Assembly (NCBI GenBank): GCA_006384855.1
Contig: VCJN01002462.1
Span: 31,495 to 95,494 of the forward strand
Direction: 5' to 3'
Length of the DNA stretch: 64,000 bases
DNA from: Tetraselmis striata
Taxonomy: Eukaryota > Chlorophyta > Chlorodendrophyceae > Chlorodendrales > Chlorodendraceae
Shown: positions 22,571 to 34,194 of the stretch, piece by piece
Layout: each line of letters begins with the position of its first letter
How positions within the stretch are numbered: position 1 is the first letter of the stretch
Made by a program: the position numbers and the translations under genes
The notes under the pieces: model-generated
Seen by the model: the letters and a program-made list of their open reading frames with translations, nothing else
Database searches by the model: none
Told to the model about the DNA's origin: nothing

Positions 22571-25500
22571 ATGGCCGCCAAGCGTCGGCGCAGCCCTCCG
22601 CCGCTGCCGCCGCCCGCACCGGCCAGCTCCTCCCTGATGCGGTGCTTGCTGGAGGCAAAGGCGGCCGCGGCGGAGCTCGAGGCTCGGCGCAGGGCGGAGG
22701 CGCAGACGAGGGCGGCGGCACGGGCCATTCCCGTGGCGCCGCCTGTGCCCGCCGCTCACACAAGGCGCCACGACGCGCCGCCCCTGCCTCCGCGCCCGCC
22801 TCAGTCAGGAGCACCGGTGAGCCGCAGCCGCCCGACCCCGTACCCGACCCCCGCCCCCATCTGCCCACTTCCCCAGTCAACCGGACAGTGCCCTCCGCAT
22901 CTATTACGCGCAAAGTTATCAAGAATTAATCAGAATGTCAAAAAAAGAGAAAACCATCGCTATCAGGGCACAAGACGCCCAGCTTACGCCCCACGACGCT
23001 GAGCGGGCATGGGGCCATGTGCTTGTCTAGACGGCGCAGCAGCTGGGAGACAGGCGTGCAAAGGACATCGAGGCGGCGATCACGCGCTTCCTCAGCTGGG
23101 GCGCCGGGTGGCGACTGCCGTCGCATCGAAGAAAGCAAGACGGCGCGGGCAGCCGCGATGTGTGGCAGGTGTGCGCACCAAGCCTTGCCCCCTGTGCGCC
23201 AGTGTCATCAGGTGCCCATGTGCGCGCGTGAACGGCGACCGCCCCCACCAGGTGTTTTCTCGCCAGGAGGCCGCGTTTGCATGGGCGGACGAGGAGGAGG
23301 CGCGGCGGCGGGGCCACGAGCTGCGGTGCGCCACTGCGCAGCGGTGCTGATGTGCGCCGGGCAATCCCTGTGTTTTCGTTGGGTTCCCCAGTAGGCAGGA
23401 CGGTGGCTGAGGTGCGGGCCGGCTGACTGCCTCCAGATTTTTCTCCGTCGAGACGGGCGAGAACGGGCGCCGCGCCTTCATTGTCGCCACCTACCATGTA
23501 CGGCGCTTTCCCTTTGCTGAGACCATGTGCCAGCCGGGGCGATTTTGCAATGTTCAGTGGTGGGCAGGGGAGCAACAAAGGGAGGCGGGGGGGGGGGGGG
23601 GGGGGTACTAGCACGGCATGACGGTGGCGGCGCCCGGCCGCACGCAGAGCTTTTGGGAGAAGTACCGCGGCATCGACCCCTACAAGCGGCACCACTATGA
23701 GCTCATCCGCCAGGGCTGGCCCTGCCACATATACTTTGGTGCGCCGCCTCCACACCCCGCCCCACAACCCCTAGCCATGGTCCCGCTTTGCTGGTTGCAT
23801 CACGCAAGCCTATGCAGCCATAAGTTTGTCCATGCGCTGCCCTGTCTAACCAATTGGACACGACATAATGTACCCACAAAGCTGAATTTAAAGATCGGAC
23901 AGCCTGATCAGGTATACCACCTATACGCAACCTCCCAAAAGTCGGCCGGAAAAAGTTGCACCTATGCTCTCACAGGAAAACCCGCGATTCAGGAGTTGAG
24001 GTTCGTGTCCTAAGCGCCATCACTGGGGGTAGTGTCGCTTACACCACGCTTACCTCGACTGCCCCTTCGCGCGATCAGCCCATCTGTTGGCATGATAGTG
24101 CTAGGGGTGGAGGTGGTGGGGCGCAGGGGCGCATCCTGCTGCGGGGCGGGCCCCACCCGTGGTACCGGTATGAGGTACTAGTCCGAGTACCGGCGCGGAG
24201 CCTGGGTGCCAGATCCTAGATGCCGCTCCGCAGTACTTATATTCCGCGAGGTTGCCTGTGGATGGTACACCTGCATCGCCCTACCATCCATCCGGGGTGG
24301 TATTTCAGGCCGCCAACGGCTTTCTGCAGGCGGTGCGTAGCCAAATGAGCGCGTGCGCCGCACTGGCCAGCATCACCGGCTGGCGTGGCAGAGTAATCTG
24401 TGATCCATGGGCTGGGCACGGCAGCGCCACTGGTGCCCTGCGGCCGCATGGAGCGGCAGTAATCAACGACTCCAACCCGGCGAGAGGGCACTGAGCATTT
24501 CCTCCGCGCCTGCCCTCAGATTTGGAGTTCCCGCGCGGCCCCAACCCGGACCTCGATGCTGACCGAATGGTGGACGCGCTGCTGACCGGCGTGGAGGCCG
24601 TCCTCAAGCGGCGCTACGAGCTGCCGCGCGACTGGGCCATCCAGCCAGAGTGGGTGCTGGAGCTGGACTCCACCAGCGGCACCAAGTTCTCGCGGCACCT
24701 CGTCCTGCAGCTGCACAGCGGCACGGCGCCCATTGCCTTCAGGTGTGGCCGACACCCTTGCCATTGCCCGGATGAGAGCCCTCCTCGGCCTCGACAGACA
24801 CAGCAGCGGGCGGCTTGCTCGCGGCAATCGCCTATGCGTGATTAGCATGCGGGCTATAGTAGACATTATGTAAGTGCGGGTGCCGACGCATCTAAAAGTA
24901 CCCTTACCATCAGACTCATATTGCGCTTGCATGCAACCTAGGAGAGCATTCGCTATAGTTCCGCGACAATTATGTCCACAACATTTGGCCTCTGGCAGGC
25001 AGGGCGCTCTTATCTGCAGTGACCTGATCACCGAGCCGGCACTTGCATCGGATGTTGACTTCCCGGGGCAAGGGCCGCCCGCATCTTGCAAGGCACAGCC
25101 TCTTCGCCCCCTAACTCGCACGTGTTCCTGCTCACGATTGATGGGCGCGCCTCCGGGTGGTTGGTGCGCTTGCTTCTGGAGCATTCTGTACCGTGTGAGC
25201 TGACCGCCGCCGTATGTTCTCCCAGGAACAATACCCATGTGGGGGTGATTGTACGCGAGGTGCGCTCTGCACTGTCTGGACAGGGAGTGATACTGGCTGG
25301 TGGTTTGGCAGTCTTGTTTGGATGGAAACGCGCTCGTGAGGAGGGGGGGAGGGGGGGGGGGGGGGGAGGGGCACTGATGCTTAGAATGTTGCTGCGGCTC
25401 AGGTTGTGGAGTTAGCGGCATCCGACGAGGAGCTTGCTGCGCTGATGATGGTCAGGAAGGATGCAGAGAGCACCGCCATGACGCCGTTTGTGGACTTGGC

Positions 25501-27769
25501 GGTGTACACACGGAACAGGTGCATCTTGAGGGTTTCGGGGGGCGGAAAAGATTGAGGTGGGGGGGAGTTGTCTACCGGGATTCTAGGGTTTTAGGTTTTG
25601 AGGTTTGGAGAATAGGGTTATGAAAGCCCTAAGACCCTAAATATCCAGCATGCAAGAGCATCGGGCTTTAGCTCTGGCCCGTCGCCCGCTCCACCCCCCG
25701 GCGTGGCAAGCAGGGTGTTCCGCATGGCGCACTCCTCCAAATGCGGCAAGCATGTGCGGTTGATGCCGACGCCGCGGTTTGCCAACATCGGGAAACGACT
25801 GCGGCAGGTAGTGACCAACCGCCCTTGAGCCTCTTGCGTCGCCATGCATCCCCAGTGATACTCGTGCCAAACTTTGAGCTTGTATTTGTGTGAGACAACA
25901 GCGCCGCGACATGAGACTGCCGGCTGTGCTTGTTGCGCCTGCAGAGAGAGATCTACCGCCGCTCTCTCGTCTGTGACGTGCCCCCGGATGCGGCCGTTCT
26001 GGACGCGGTCGAGGCGGATACCGCTGCTCCCGGCGCAAGCCAGGCCCGCCAAAGTGCGCGCCCGCAAGCAGCACAGGCCACGGTCCACGTGCTGTTGGCG
26101 ATCAGCGTGTGGAGGTGCGCTGACAAGTGCACCCGGGGGGCGCAGGGGTGGCTGGCGCTTGCACCGCCGCCGCTGCCAGGGAAGCGAGCAGTGCCGCAGC
26201 GGAGGGGAGCGCGGGCGGTGCTGGGCCGCAGCAGCCGCCGTCGCCCTTTCCGCGGGTGGATCGCTTCATTGAGTCAGTCTGCAGCCAGGTGGGGCTGCCC
26301 TCTCATGCCATGTTACATGCGGACATGATTGGGTAAGGATGGAGATTAGGATGTTTATGCTAGAAAATCGTGTATATATGCACATATATGTGTCTGCTTC
26401 ATATAGTAATAATGATGATAATAATAGTAGTAATGATAATAATAATATTGATAATGGTACTAGGAGATCTTATAGGTTGCATGCAAGCCCACTTTGACGC
26501 GTATGATATGGGCTCTTACAGATGCGCCGGCACCCGTATCTGGCAGTCATGCAGCCACTGAGTTTGGGGCTCTTGTCAATTGCCACTTTCACGGGGGCCC
26601 AGGGCGGCATCCAGGGCGTCGTTCGCAGCTGGATGATGCTGGACGACGCCAACCTGCTCGTCCTCAACATCCGCAACAACCGGTGCGGCGCCCTTTCCCA
26701 CATCGCGCGCCGCGGACCCCGCACGCTTGTGGGAGGCGCGGCGGGCACTGCAGCCCTCGTGCATGGTGCTGTCGCTGCCGGGCAGGTGGTGCGCTAACAT
26801 CGGACGGGCGCACAAATCCAATGGAGTCTTTTATGTTGGTGAGACCCGTCTCGCCATATTGCCGGCTGTCAAACGTGCCTACGTGTCCAGCCATCGACTC
26901 CGTGCTCGATGGAGAGGCAGTGCCAACATGAGTGTTGCTCTGTTTGGCATATCGTCCCCCCCCACCTCTTTAAGGATCATGTGAAGGCATTTTTGCTTGT
27001 GTATTTGGGCTGCGACCTTGTTTTACTTATTTCAAAATAGTTAAGAAGGAAACGATGACTGTCTTACACAGATGAAATAGTGTGATTGTCCAGAAAAATG
27101 ACAGACAATCATACAAAAAGTCAACAAGAATGCGATAAGCATACACAGACAAACCTCCATATACAACCCTCCATGTACAACTTGAAATATCCATTGAAAG
27201 GAAAGTGTGATTCCCTAGTTTTTGGAACAACCATACAGTAAGAATACCACAATAAGAACCACAAATCTCCATAACCAAGGGGGCGTAAGCATTGAGGCGC
27301 TCTTGCCCGTGCGTGGTGCAGTGGACTTTCAAAGCGGCTGCTGGTTCCAGAAGTGCTATGACCCGGAGTGCCGCCACTTCCGCTCCGGAGCCATGCCGCT
27401 CCCGGCAGCCCTGGTGCCCCAGCAGGTTGGCAGCGGCGCAGCGCACCCCGACCCAGCGCCTGCAGCGTTTCCCGCATGATCGCCTAGCGCTGACAGTGTG
27501 TGTACTGCGGGTAGGCCAGCGGCGGCGATTTGGCTGTCGCGGCTGACGCCGAAAGCGAAGAGATGGAGAACGATGTCATGATCGCAGCGCTGGAGGACTA
27601 CGAGCTGGACACGGCGTGCTTGAAGGTGAGGACCCGGCAGGCCAGCAACCACAGCGCATTTTGGGAAAGAGGCCGCTCACTGCGCTGTCCTGCGCTGACA
27701 TGGCTGGTGGATTTCTCGTGCTGATATTCTCAGGCTGTGGAGGAACTGGAGGCCGCTGGCGTGATATAG
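22571..27769 (+). CDS. PRIMPOL: PrimPol primase-polymerase, complete, 15 exons
   Basis: An archaeo-eukaryotic primase-type DNA-directed primase/polymerase that reprimes stalled replication forks in nucleus and mitochondria of known species. Exons: 22571-22816, 23252-23325, 23437-23497, 23648-23738, 24520-24742, 25226-25286, 25403-25518, 25714-25807, 25945-26114, 26180-26288, 26603-26682, 26786-26838, 27322-27425, 27515-27625, 27734-27769. All join in phase to 542 residues; human PrimPol has 560. The metal-binding motif reads HIYFDLEF, split across an intron. The nucleotide-binding motif is GTKFSRHLVLQL, and the third catalytic Asp is in FVDLAVYTRNR, followed by VFRMAHSSKCGK. The zinc-knuckle residues are all present: RWCANIGRAHKSN and then FQKCYDPEC. 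The acidic, hydrophobic C terminus (MIAALEDYELDTACLK) could be an RPA-binding segment. The first exon encodes a low-complexity Ala/Arg/Pro N terminus unlike animal PrimPol; its start codon is a choice by frame. Confidence 0.93.
23940..24262 (+). repeat. Intronic repeat family B, copy 2
   Basis: Lies in the PrimPol intron before the exon at 24520. It opens GTCGGCCGGAAAAAGTT and carries CACCTATGCTCTCACAGG, GTCCTAAGCGCCATCA, GGGGCGCATCCTG, ATGCCGCTCCGCAGT and TTCCGCGAGGTTGCC. It matches the importin-9 copy over its whole length, with scattered substitutions. Confidence 0.8.
24869..25040 (+). repeat. Intronic repeat family A, copy 5
   Basis: The best-preserved copy, in a PrimPol intron. It carries GTGCCGACGCATC, ATTGCGCTTGCATGCAACCT, AGGAGAGCATTCGCTATAG and CTCTGGCAGGCAGGGC. 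Confidence 0.7.
26459..26545 (-). repeat. Intronic repeat family A, copy 6 (partial, reversed)
   Basis: Reverse-oriented left half of the family in another PrimPol intron. Read on the - strand it gives GATACGGGTGCCGGCGCATC and then GTGGGCTTGCATGCAACCT. Confidence 0.6.
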
Positions 27770-28194
27770 CGACCTGACGACCAGAATCCCGCAAGAAATG
27801 TGCGATTCAAATGTCGAATAAGGGGCTTTGATGTTGACCGAGTGCGCCAGCTCGGCATTTGGACATACTGGGCAACCATATAGGCAGTTATTTGAGCTAC
27901 GGGTATTTAACAGCGGCGCGTACGTCTGCCGTGTAATATGAGGACATGTAAGCCAAATTATGTGCTCGTGTTCCTCCGTGTACTGCACAGCAACCACGGA
28001 TTCATCTTCTGACACACTGCCATCTACCGCGTCTAAACTCTCCACAATGGCAACACCCTGCCTCTGTTGTCTCTTCCGCTGGAAGGTTTCCATGGTACGG
28101 ACGGGACATAGGCGCAGGCGCCAGTGCCTGGGCATCTAAGCATCGAAGCACTCTCATCATGTGACCATTGCTGAGCATGCACATGTCGGATGTC

Positions 28195-29128
28195 GCGGCG
28201 ATGGCAATGGCATTAGCGATGGATGCGGTGATGGCAATGCTGATGGCGACTGCGATGGCCATGTCGACAGCGATGGCGCTGGCGATGGCGATGGTGACAG
28301 CGTTGACGATGGCGATGGCGATGGCGATGACGATGGGGACAGCGATGGCGACGGCGATGGCGATGGCGATGGATGTCACACAGCCATGGCGATGGCGACA
28401 GCGATGGCAATGGTGACGGCGACAACAATGGCGATGGCGATAGCGGTGGAGACAGCGATGGCGATGGCGATGGAGTTGTGGTAGCGATGGCGATGGCGAT
28501 GATGGTAGGCACAGCGATGGCGATGGCAACGGCGATGGCGATGGTGGCAGCAATGGCCACGTCGACAGCGATGGCGGTGGCGACAGCGATGACGATGACG
28601 ATGGCGATGGAGACAGCGTTGGCGACGGCGGTGGAGGCAGCGATGGCGATGGCGATGGAGCGTTGGAGACAGTGATGTCGATGGGGGTTGATCCAGCGAT
28701 GGCGATGGCGATGGCGATGGCGACAACAATGGCGATGGCGATGGCGATGGCGGTGGAGACAGCGATGGCAGCGATGGCGATGGCGATGGCGACAACAATG
28801 GCGATGGCGGTGGAGACAGCGATGGCGATGGCTATGGCGATGACAATGGTGACAGCGATGGCCATGTCGACAGCGATGGTGATGGCGACAGCGATGGCGA
28901 TGGCGACAGCGATGACGATGACGATGGAATTGGAGACAGCGATGGCGACGGCGAGGGAAATGGCGATGGGTTCAGCGGTTGATGCAGCGATGGCGATAGC
29001 GATGGCTATGGCGACGGCGATGGTGACGGCGACAATGGCGATGCGATGGCGGTGGAGACAGCGATGGCAATGCTGGTGCCAGCGATGGCGATGGCGATGG
29101 CGATCGCGACAGCGATCGCGGTGGATGC
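28195..29128. repeat. GATGGC hexamer minisatellite, ~0.93 kb
   Basis: Tandem GATGGC units interspersed with GACAGC, GGTGGA and similar variants, in places forming an 18-base higher-order unit. Every frame is open for long stretches on both strands (Asp-Gly-Asp or Met-Ala on +, Ile-Ala on -). These apparent proteins are artefacts of the repeat. It starts about 430 bases after the PrimPol stop. Confidence 0.95.
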
Positions 29129-29197
29129 AGCGATTGCTGCAGCAATGCGCGACTGCGGTTCCAGATGCTACCGACATGTGATTTATAGTAAGGGAAA

Positions 29198-29460
29198 GTT
29201 CGCCCCGGGTCATCGGCCGAAGCTGCCCCAGCACTTATTGACCTCGTGCGCCAACTGCAGCCGGCACGGCGCAGACTGATCGTCGGTCTGCATAGCCATA
29301 GATCGTTGCCTGATTCGAACCCCAAAGGACAAATGCATCGACCGGGTAAACCCGGAACACGGGCCCGGACGATAAGGCCTTGAAACGACAGTGCCGGGAT
29401 TCGATCCAGGGACCAGGGACCTCCTGAGAAGGAGAATGCCGCCCCACCGAGCGGACAGAC
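29198..29460 (-). repeat. tRNA-derived SINE, copy 1
   Basis: Read on the - strand it starts TCCGCTCGGTGGGG, a degenerate A-box. A short CTCCT/AGGAG hairpin follows, then GGATCGAATCCC, a B-box. It continues into a non-tRNA body and ends with CAGTTGGCGCACGAGGTC and CCCGGGGCGAAC. A second copy with the same block order is at 48482-48726. The arrangement is that of a pol III SINE; it encodes no protein. Confidence 0.7.
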
Positions 29461-29847
29461 AACGTTGACTTATGTCATACCTGTATATCTATATCTATGC
29501 CGGGAAATCGGGGAACCCTGCTAACTACGGGAGCCGCGGTCACATCACTAAGTACGCGGGAAATGCCGACCCTGCTATCAAACTACTATGTAGAGCTGCT
29601 GCCGTAAGTACTAAGACAGCTGCCTGATTCGCTCAGGGATAAAGTCGTATAGGAAATTTCAAACTTCAATAAATGTCTGTCACGACCAGCGACCCGTACT
29701 CGCTTCCCCCGTGCGCCGCCCCTAATCCCCGCCCCGACTCAGCCCGCGCAGCCTTAGCATCCCAGTCAGCGGGTCATGTGTGCAGCCGGACGTAGCTGAC
29801 CGGCGTGAGGTCAGGCGGAGACCAACCACAGATAAGCGGGTTGGCTA

Positions 29848-29866
29848 GGCGGGGCGGGGCGGGGCG
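29848..29866 (+). promoter_or_regulatory. Tandem GC-box-like repeats
   Basis: Three consecutive GGGGC units (GGCGGGGCGGGGCGGGGCG) lie about 490 bases before the renalase-like start codon. A promoter role is inferred only from position and composition. The rest of 29461-30355 shows no gene. Confidence 0.3.
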
Positions 29867-30355
29867 ATCCCACAGCCAACCCGCCCACTGCCGGACTATA
29901 GCTACGCGGGGCGATTTATACGATTTAAAAGTTTAAAACCGCCGCCGTACGACGCTGCTGTGGGAAAGCATGGCCAGCGCGTGCGCCACGCCACGGCATC
30001 GCAGCACGCAAGCAACTCGCAACAGCACACTATCAGCACGTCACCAGAACGATCACTTTCAATCTTTCCTGTATTGCCAACCCCATCACACTTTAAGGCG
30101 ACCAATACCCGTGTGTGGACTGAAGGACGCGAAAGCGGCAACTGCATTGCTCTCTTCCGGAGGCTTCATCGTGAGGCTTCAACGAACCTTCTCTCCCCGC
30201 GATTGGCGTTAGGTTTCCGACCCCCCCCCCCCCCCCCCTACCAACACACACACCCTATCTACACCCGCAACTCCCCCGATTTCATTTTAGCCACCAGCGA
30301 GGCCCAAGCTGCACGGATTACTTACAACTCTCTCCCACACCGAAGTTCCGACGAT

Positions 30356-32165
30356 ATGACTGCGGGTCCGAGCGGCGCCGCGCTGCGCATCGGAATCGTC
30401 GGCGCCGGCGTCTCCGGGCTTTCGGCCGCGCGCGTGATCGCCGAGGCGTTCCCGCCTCCCGCCGCGGCGCTGACCGTCTTCGAGTGGGGGCGCGGCCCGG
30501 GTGGCCGCACAGCGCGGCGCCGAGCTACCGCCGGCGACTTGTCGCTGGGGTTTGAGCACGCCGCCCCGTTCTTCGACCTGGCGCCCGGCGACGAGTGCCC
30601 AGCCGCGGAGCAGCTGGTGAGGGCGACACTTCCAACGCAACCAAGAAAATTCAGGGTCGATCTTAGTGAATGCTTATGACGAATGTTTTCAGAGGCGCAT
30701 GCTGTGTCATTGACCGGCTGTTTGGCTGATCAGGTTGGCGACTGGGCGTCGGCGGGATGGGCCAAGCAGTGGCAGGGCGACTTCCTTGCGCTCAATTGGG
30801 CAGATGCCAATGCCGCGGCAGAGAGGCAATCGCTGCAGTCGGCGCGGTGGGTGGGGTACCCGGCTTCCAACAGCCTGTGCAAGGGCCTTGCCGGCGCGCT
30901 CGATGATAGCGCGGAGCTGCTGTATGGACAGCACGTGCTGTCGGCGCAGCGGGATGGCGGCGCCTGGGCGGTCGAGGCGTCCGCACGCGAGGACGGATCC
31001 GTCAGGACGCACACGTTTGACCTGCTTCTCCTCAGCGACAAGCTGCTGCTGCAGGACAACAAGTATGGCGTGCTGCCGGCGGACTATGCTGGCCCGCTGG
31101 AGGCCGCCAAGCCGGTGCGCTCCAGCTGCGTGGCGGTGCTGATGGCCGCCTTTCCGGCCGGGTCGCTGCCGCCCTTTGATGTCCTGGAGCTGGCGGGCCA
31201 TCCCGTGCTGTCCCACCTCGTGCGCGACAGCGGCAAGCCTGGGCGGGACAGCGCCGCCGATGTGCTGGTGGCGCACTCCACGGCGGCCTACGCGGAGGGG
31301 CGCCTCAAGGAGGACTGGTTCGACGACCAGGACGCCGCGCAGGCGGAGCTACTGGCCGCCCTGCGGGAGCTTCTGGAGGACGGCCGCCTGGGGGGCGGCG
31401 GCGCCGCGCTGCCGGAGCCCCTCTTCGCGCAGGCGCACATGTGGGACTGCGCCCAGCCGCTGCCGGAGCAGCTACTGGGCGCGTCGCGCAGCCAGCCATG
31501 CCTGTGGGACGCGGCGCAGCGCATCGGCGCGTGCGGCGACTTTTGCAGCGGCGGCGGCGGCGTGGTCGGCGCTGGGCTCAGCGGGGCGGCGCTGGGCACT
31601 GCGGCGGTCGAGGCGCTGGCGGCGCTGGGCGGGGAGCGCACCGACTTTGCGGGCAACTGGGTGCGCAACAACGCAAAGTGCTCCGGCATGGATGCCTACC
31701 TGGCTGCGCATGGGCACTCGGACGAGAAGGCTGCGGCGGCGATGGCGCGGGAGTACCGGCAGGAGTGGGCTCGGCGCGGGGCGGACCCGCTGGTGTGGAC
31801 AGTGGCCACCGAGGCGCGCGGCGGCGGCCCCGGCGCCACCGCCATCTCGCGCAGCATCGAGTATCCGCTGGGGGAGTGGGAGGAGCCCTTCCAGGGGCGC
31901 TCCACCCTCTTTGGCGACAAGCCCGGCGTGGCAGTGCGCCGCACGGCATGGGCCCCGCACGCGGGCTCCGCCACCGGCGTTGCGCATGTTACGACCTCCC
32001 AGACGCCTGTCGGCCGGGAGGAGACCCGCCGCTGGCTGGAAGTGGGCCCCCCCCCCCCCCCCCCCCCTCCCCCACCACCATTCTCTGTCTCCGCGCATGT
32101 GTCCTCCCCCTTTCACTTCACAGATGTGCACCGGAATCCTTCGCAGTTGCATTGATTTGCCGTAG
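30356..32165 (+). CDS. Renalase-like FAD-dependent amine oxidase with extra C-terminal domain
   Basis: A flavoprotein of the renalase/COG3380 type that probably oxidises an amine or reduced nicotinamide substrate; the substrate is unknown. Exons 30356-30616, 30734-32041 and 32124-32165 join in phase to 536 residues. The start was chosen because MTAGPSG directly precedes the Rossmann motif GIVGAGVSGLSAA. Upstream in-frame codons run through an 18-C tract and look non-coding. The second FAD contact is FEWGRGPGGRTARRR, and the C-terminal flavin motif is GDFCSGGGGVVGAGLSGAA near residue 390. About 135 further residues follow (from GERTDFAGNWVRNNAKCSG). These resemble the beta-barrel, fatty-acid-binding-like domains found in algal proteins, an assignment made from memory. 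Intron 2 begins GTGGGC and then 21 C. An AATAAA lies about 100 bases after the stop. The last 13 codons are the weakest part. Confidence 0.8.
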
Positions 32166-33835
32166 CACGGCCATAGGAGCTGACCTTACGCCCGGGTGCG
32201 GGAGATCAATTTATGTCCCGCTGATCATGTGTTCATGATTTATTGCGCGATCCAAATCAAAAATAAAGGACAAGGAGGCTGACGGGTAGCCCGCCGGGTA
32301 ACACGGGGCCTTGGCCCTCATAGAGCTGCATGCTACGCTCTACAATTAGTGGGCCTTATGGAGGTTCGTGCAGCCGGGCCATAAGACATCAGGCCGGGGT
32401 CGCCCGGGTTGAGAGGAATTTCAAATTTCAAGTTTACGTGCGGTCCAGGATGACTGATGCCGGTGGTGCGGGTGCTCGCTGCTAGGGGCCGGACGTCATG
32501 ATCTGCCAACGGACCTTCCTCCCTCCCGGCGCCGATGAAAAGGAAGGTGTGACTGGCACGGAGCGCTTTGTCCGGGGATGAAGCAATGGCGGGATCGCTG
32601 GGCGAGGGAACATGGTCTGACTCGATTGGCCTTCAAAGGATGATGTGCGACGAGGGTCGCAAACCTTGTGTGGCTCCATGTAGGTGGGCCGAGAGACAGC
32701 CAGCCGACAGAGCCACCCAGGAATGAGTTGTAACAGGGCTATTGCTGCCAAATACAGCACTCCACGTAAGTCTTTGCTCTGAGAAGCCCTCGTGCATCCT
32801 CGCCTTGATGCCCAAGCCCTGGGGCTGCGCACTGGTTTTTACGTACCACCTCACGTACCGGGCTAGCAGTACTTGCAGGCAAGGGTTGGCAAGGCGTGTA
32901 ATGTGACTCCAAGAGGGCGATACGGGTACCGTAGTGGTGAACTTGTACCGCGTGTCAGCCCGCTGGGGGCATTATAATGCTTGCACGTGATGATCACGTG
33001 ATGCCCAGTAGTCGCTACTAGTCGCTCTAGTAGTCGCTACTGGCGATACCAGTAGTGCTGACCGCCGCGCGGGTGAGCAGGGGCAGAACGATCACGTGCG
33101 CATGATCACATGCGTATTTTCCGCTGCTATGTAGCATATTTCTCGGTTGTGTATTACTTTATTACTTTAGAGTCATATCCTTGCCACTATACAGGTATGT
33201 AGGACCCCTCCCCCGGAGAACCGGTGTGTACGGGGCCAGGAAGCCTCTCGATTCAGTGCATGCGAGCCTCGTACGCCGAGGAGGCAACTGCTTTGTCAAG
33301 TTATCGCAGTCGTGTAAATAGTGTTCGGCGGTGTTTGGCACCAGGCTAGCACTAAAGCGCGGCCAACGCAAATGGGAGCAAGAAGTTGGCGGTGTAGCTG
33401 CCCTCCATTGCATTTGCAGCCGCGCTCCCGGTGCTGAGTGGACACCTGCATGGCATGTATGACTGTTGGAATCTGCCCAATACCCTAGCATCGGCCGATA
33501 CCCTAGCACCGGCCTAGCACTGTCTCCCGGCCGCCGGGCGCTCTGCTTTCACTCTCTTCCTGTCCACAGTCCCAGCAGTTAATGACGCGTGAGTTTGAGA
33601 CCAATCAGTGCATGCCACCGTGGCAATTCATGGGCATGTCCGTGACAGTGCGCCGATAATGCAGACAAGTTTCCACTATTTTCAGTCCCACAACTTCCCA
33701 AGCTGCAAGCTAAGCGCCGCTGGCTAGATGTCTTGCAGCCCGGCTGCACAAACCCGCATAGGGTCCACCAATAAAAGCGCGTAGCGTGCAGCCCTCTGTA
33801 GGCCAGGTGCAGCGCACGTGCAGTGGATGAGGTCG
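32166..33835. other. Intergenic, no gene recognised
   Basis: Holds an AATAAA near 32262 and repeated ATCACGTG and AGTAGTCGCTACT words at 32980-33110 that form small palindromes. No reading frame resembles a known protein. Confidence 0.5.
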
Positions 33836-34070
33836 ACAGGTGCGAGTGCGGTGAGCGTCAGCGCTCGTTTGCCCTTCCTTTCTCGCGCGTTTGGAGGAGC
33901 CGCTTGGCGCGGCGTGATGGTGTGTTGCCTGCCCCGACAAGCCGGATGCCGCAGTGAACGTGAAGAAAAAGACGTGCACGTGCGGGTGTACGAGCTACCA
34001 GTTGTTAGGGCTGCCGGGGGGGGAGGCCCAGCTCGGCTCGCAGGTTCGCCGCCTGCTCTGCTGCTAAGCC
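33836..34070 (+). pseudogene. Decayed EsV-1-7-like repeats
   Basis: Reading frame by frame gives RCECGERQRSFALP and then CVACPDKPDAAVNVKKKTC, followed by TCGCTSYQLLGLPGG. This matches the order C-x-C-G, PSFGLPG, C-x-x-C-P-x-K-P, AVxV-xxK-x-C of the array at 48.9-50.0 kb. At least two frame changes are needed between the pieces, so the copy is dead. It shows that the repeat family occurs at more than one place in this genome. Confidence 0.6.
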
Positions 34071-34194
34071 GGAGCAAGCCTGCCCACCAAGGATCTGCAT
34101 CTCTGCAGCCAGGCGCTCCTCCTCCGCATCAATATGCAATGGTGGCGGACCAGTAGCAGCTTCCCCTCGTGTAGTGGCACTAGAAAGCTAGTGA

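Noticed and set aside
28002-29234. 410-codon - strand frame (Ile-Ala and Ser-Pro repeats)
   Set aside because: It is created by the GATGGC minisatellite, which lacks stops in several frames.
29960-30355. N-terminal extension of the renalase-like protein
   Set aside because: It runs through an 18-C tract and an untypical segment. The methionine at 30356 sits immediately before the Rossmann motif.
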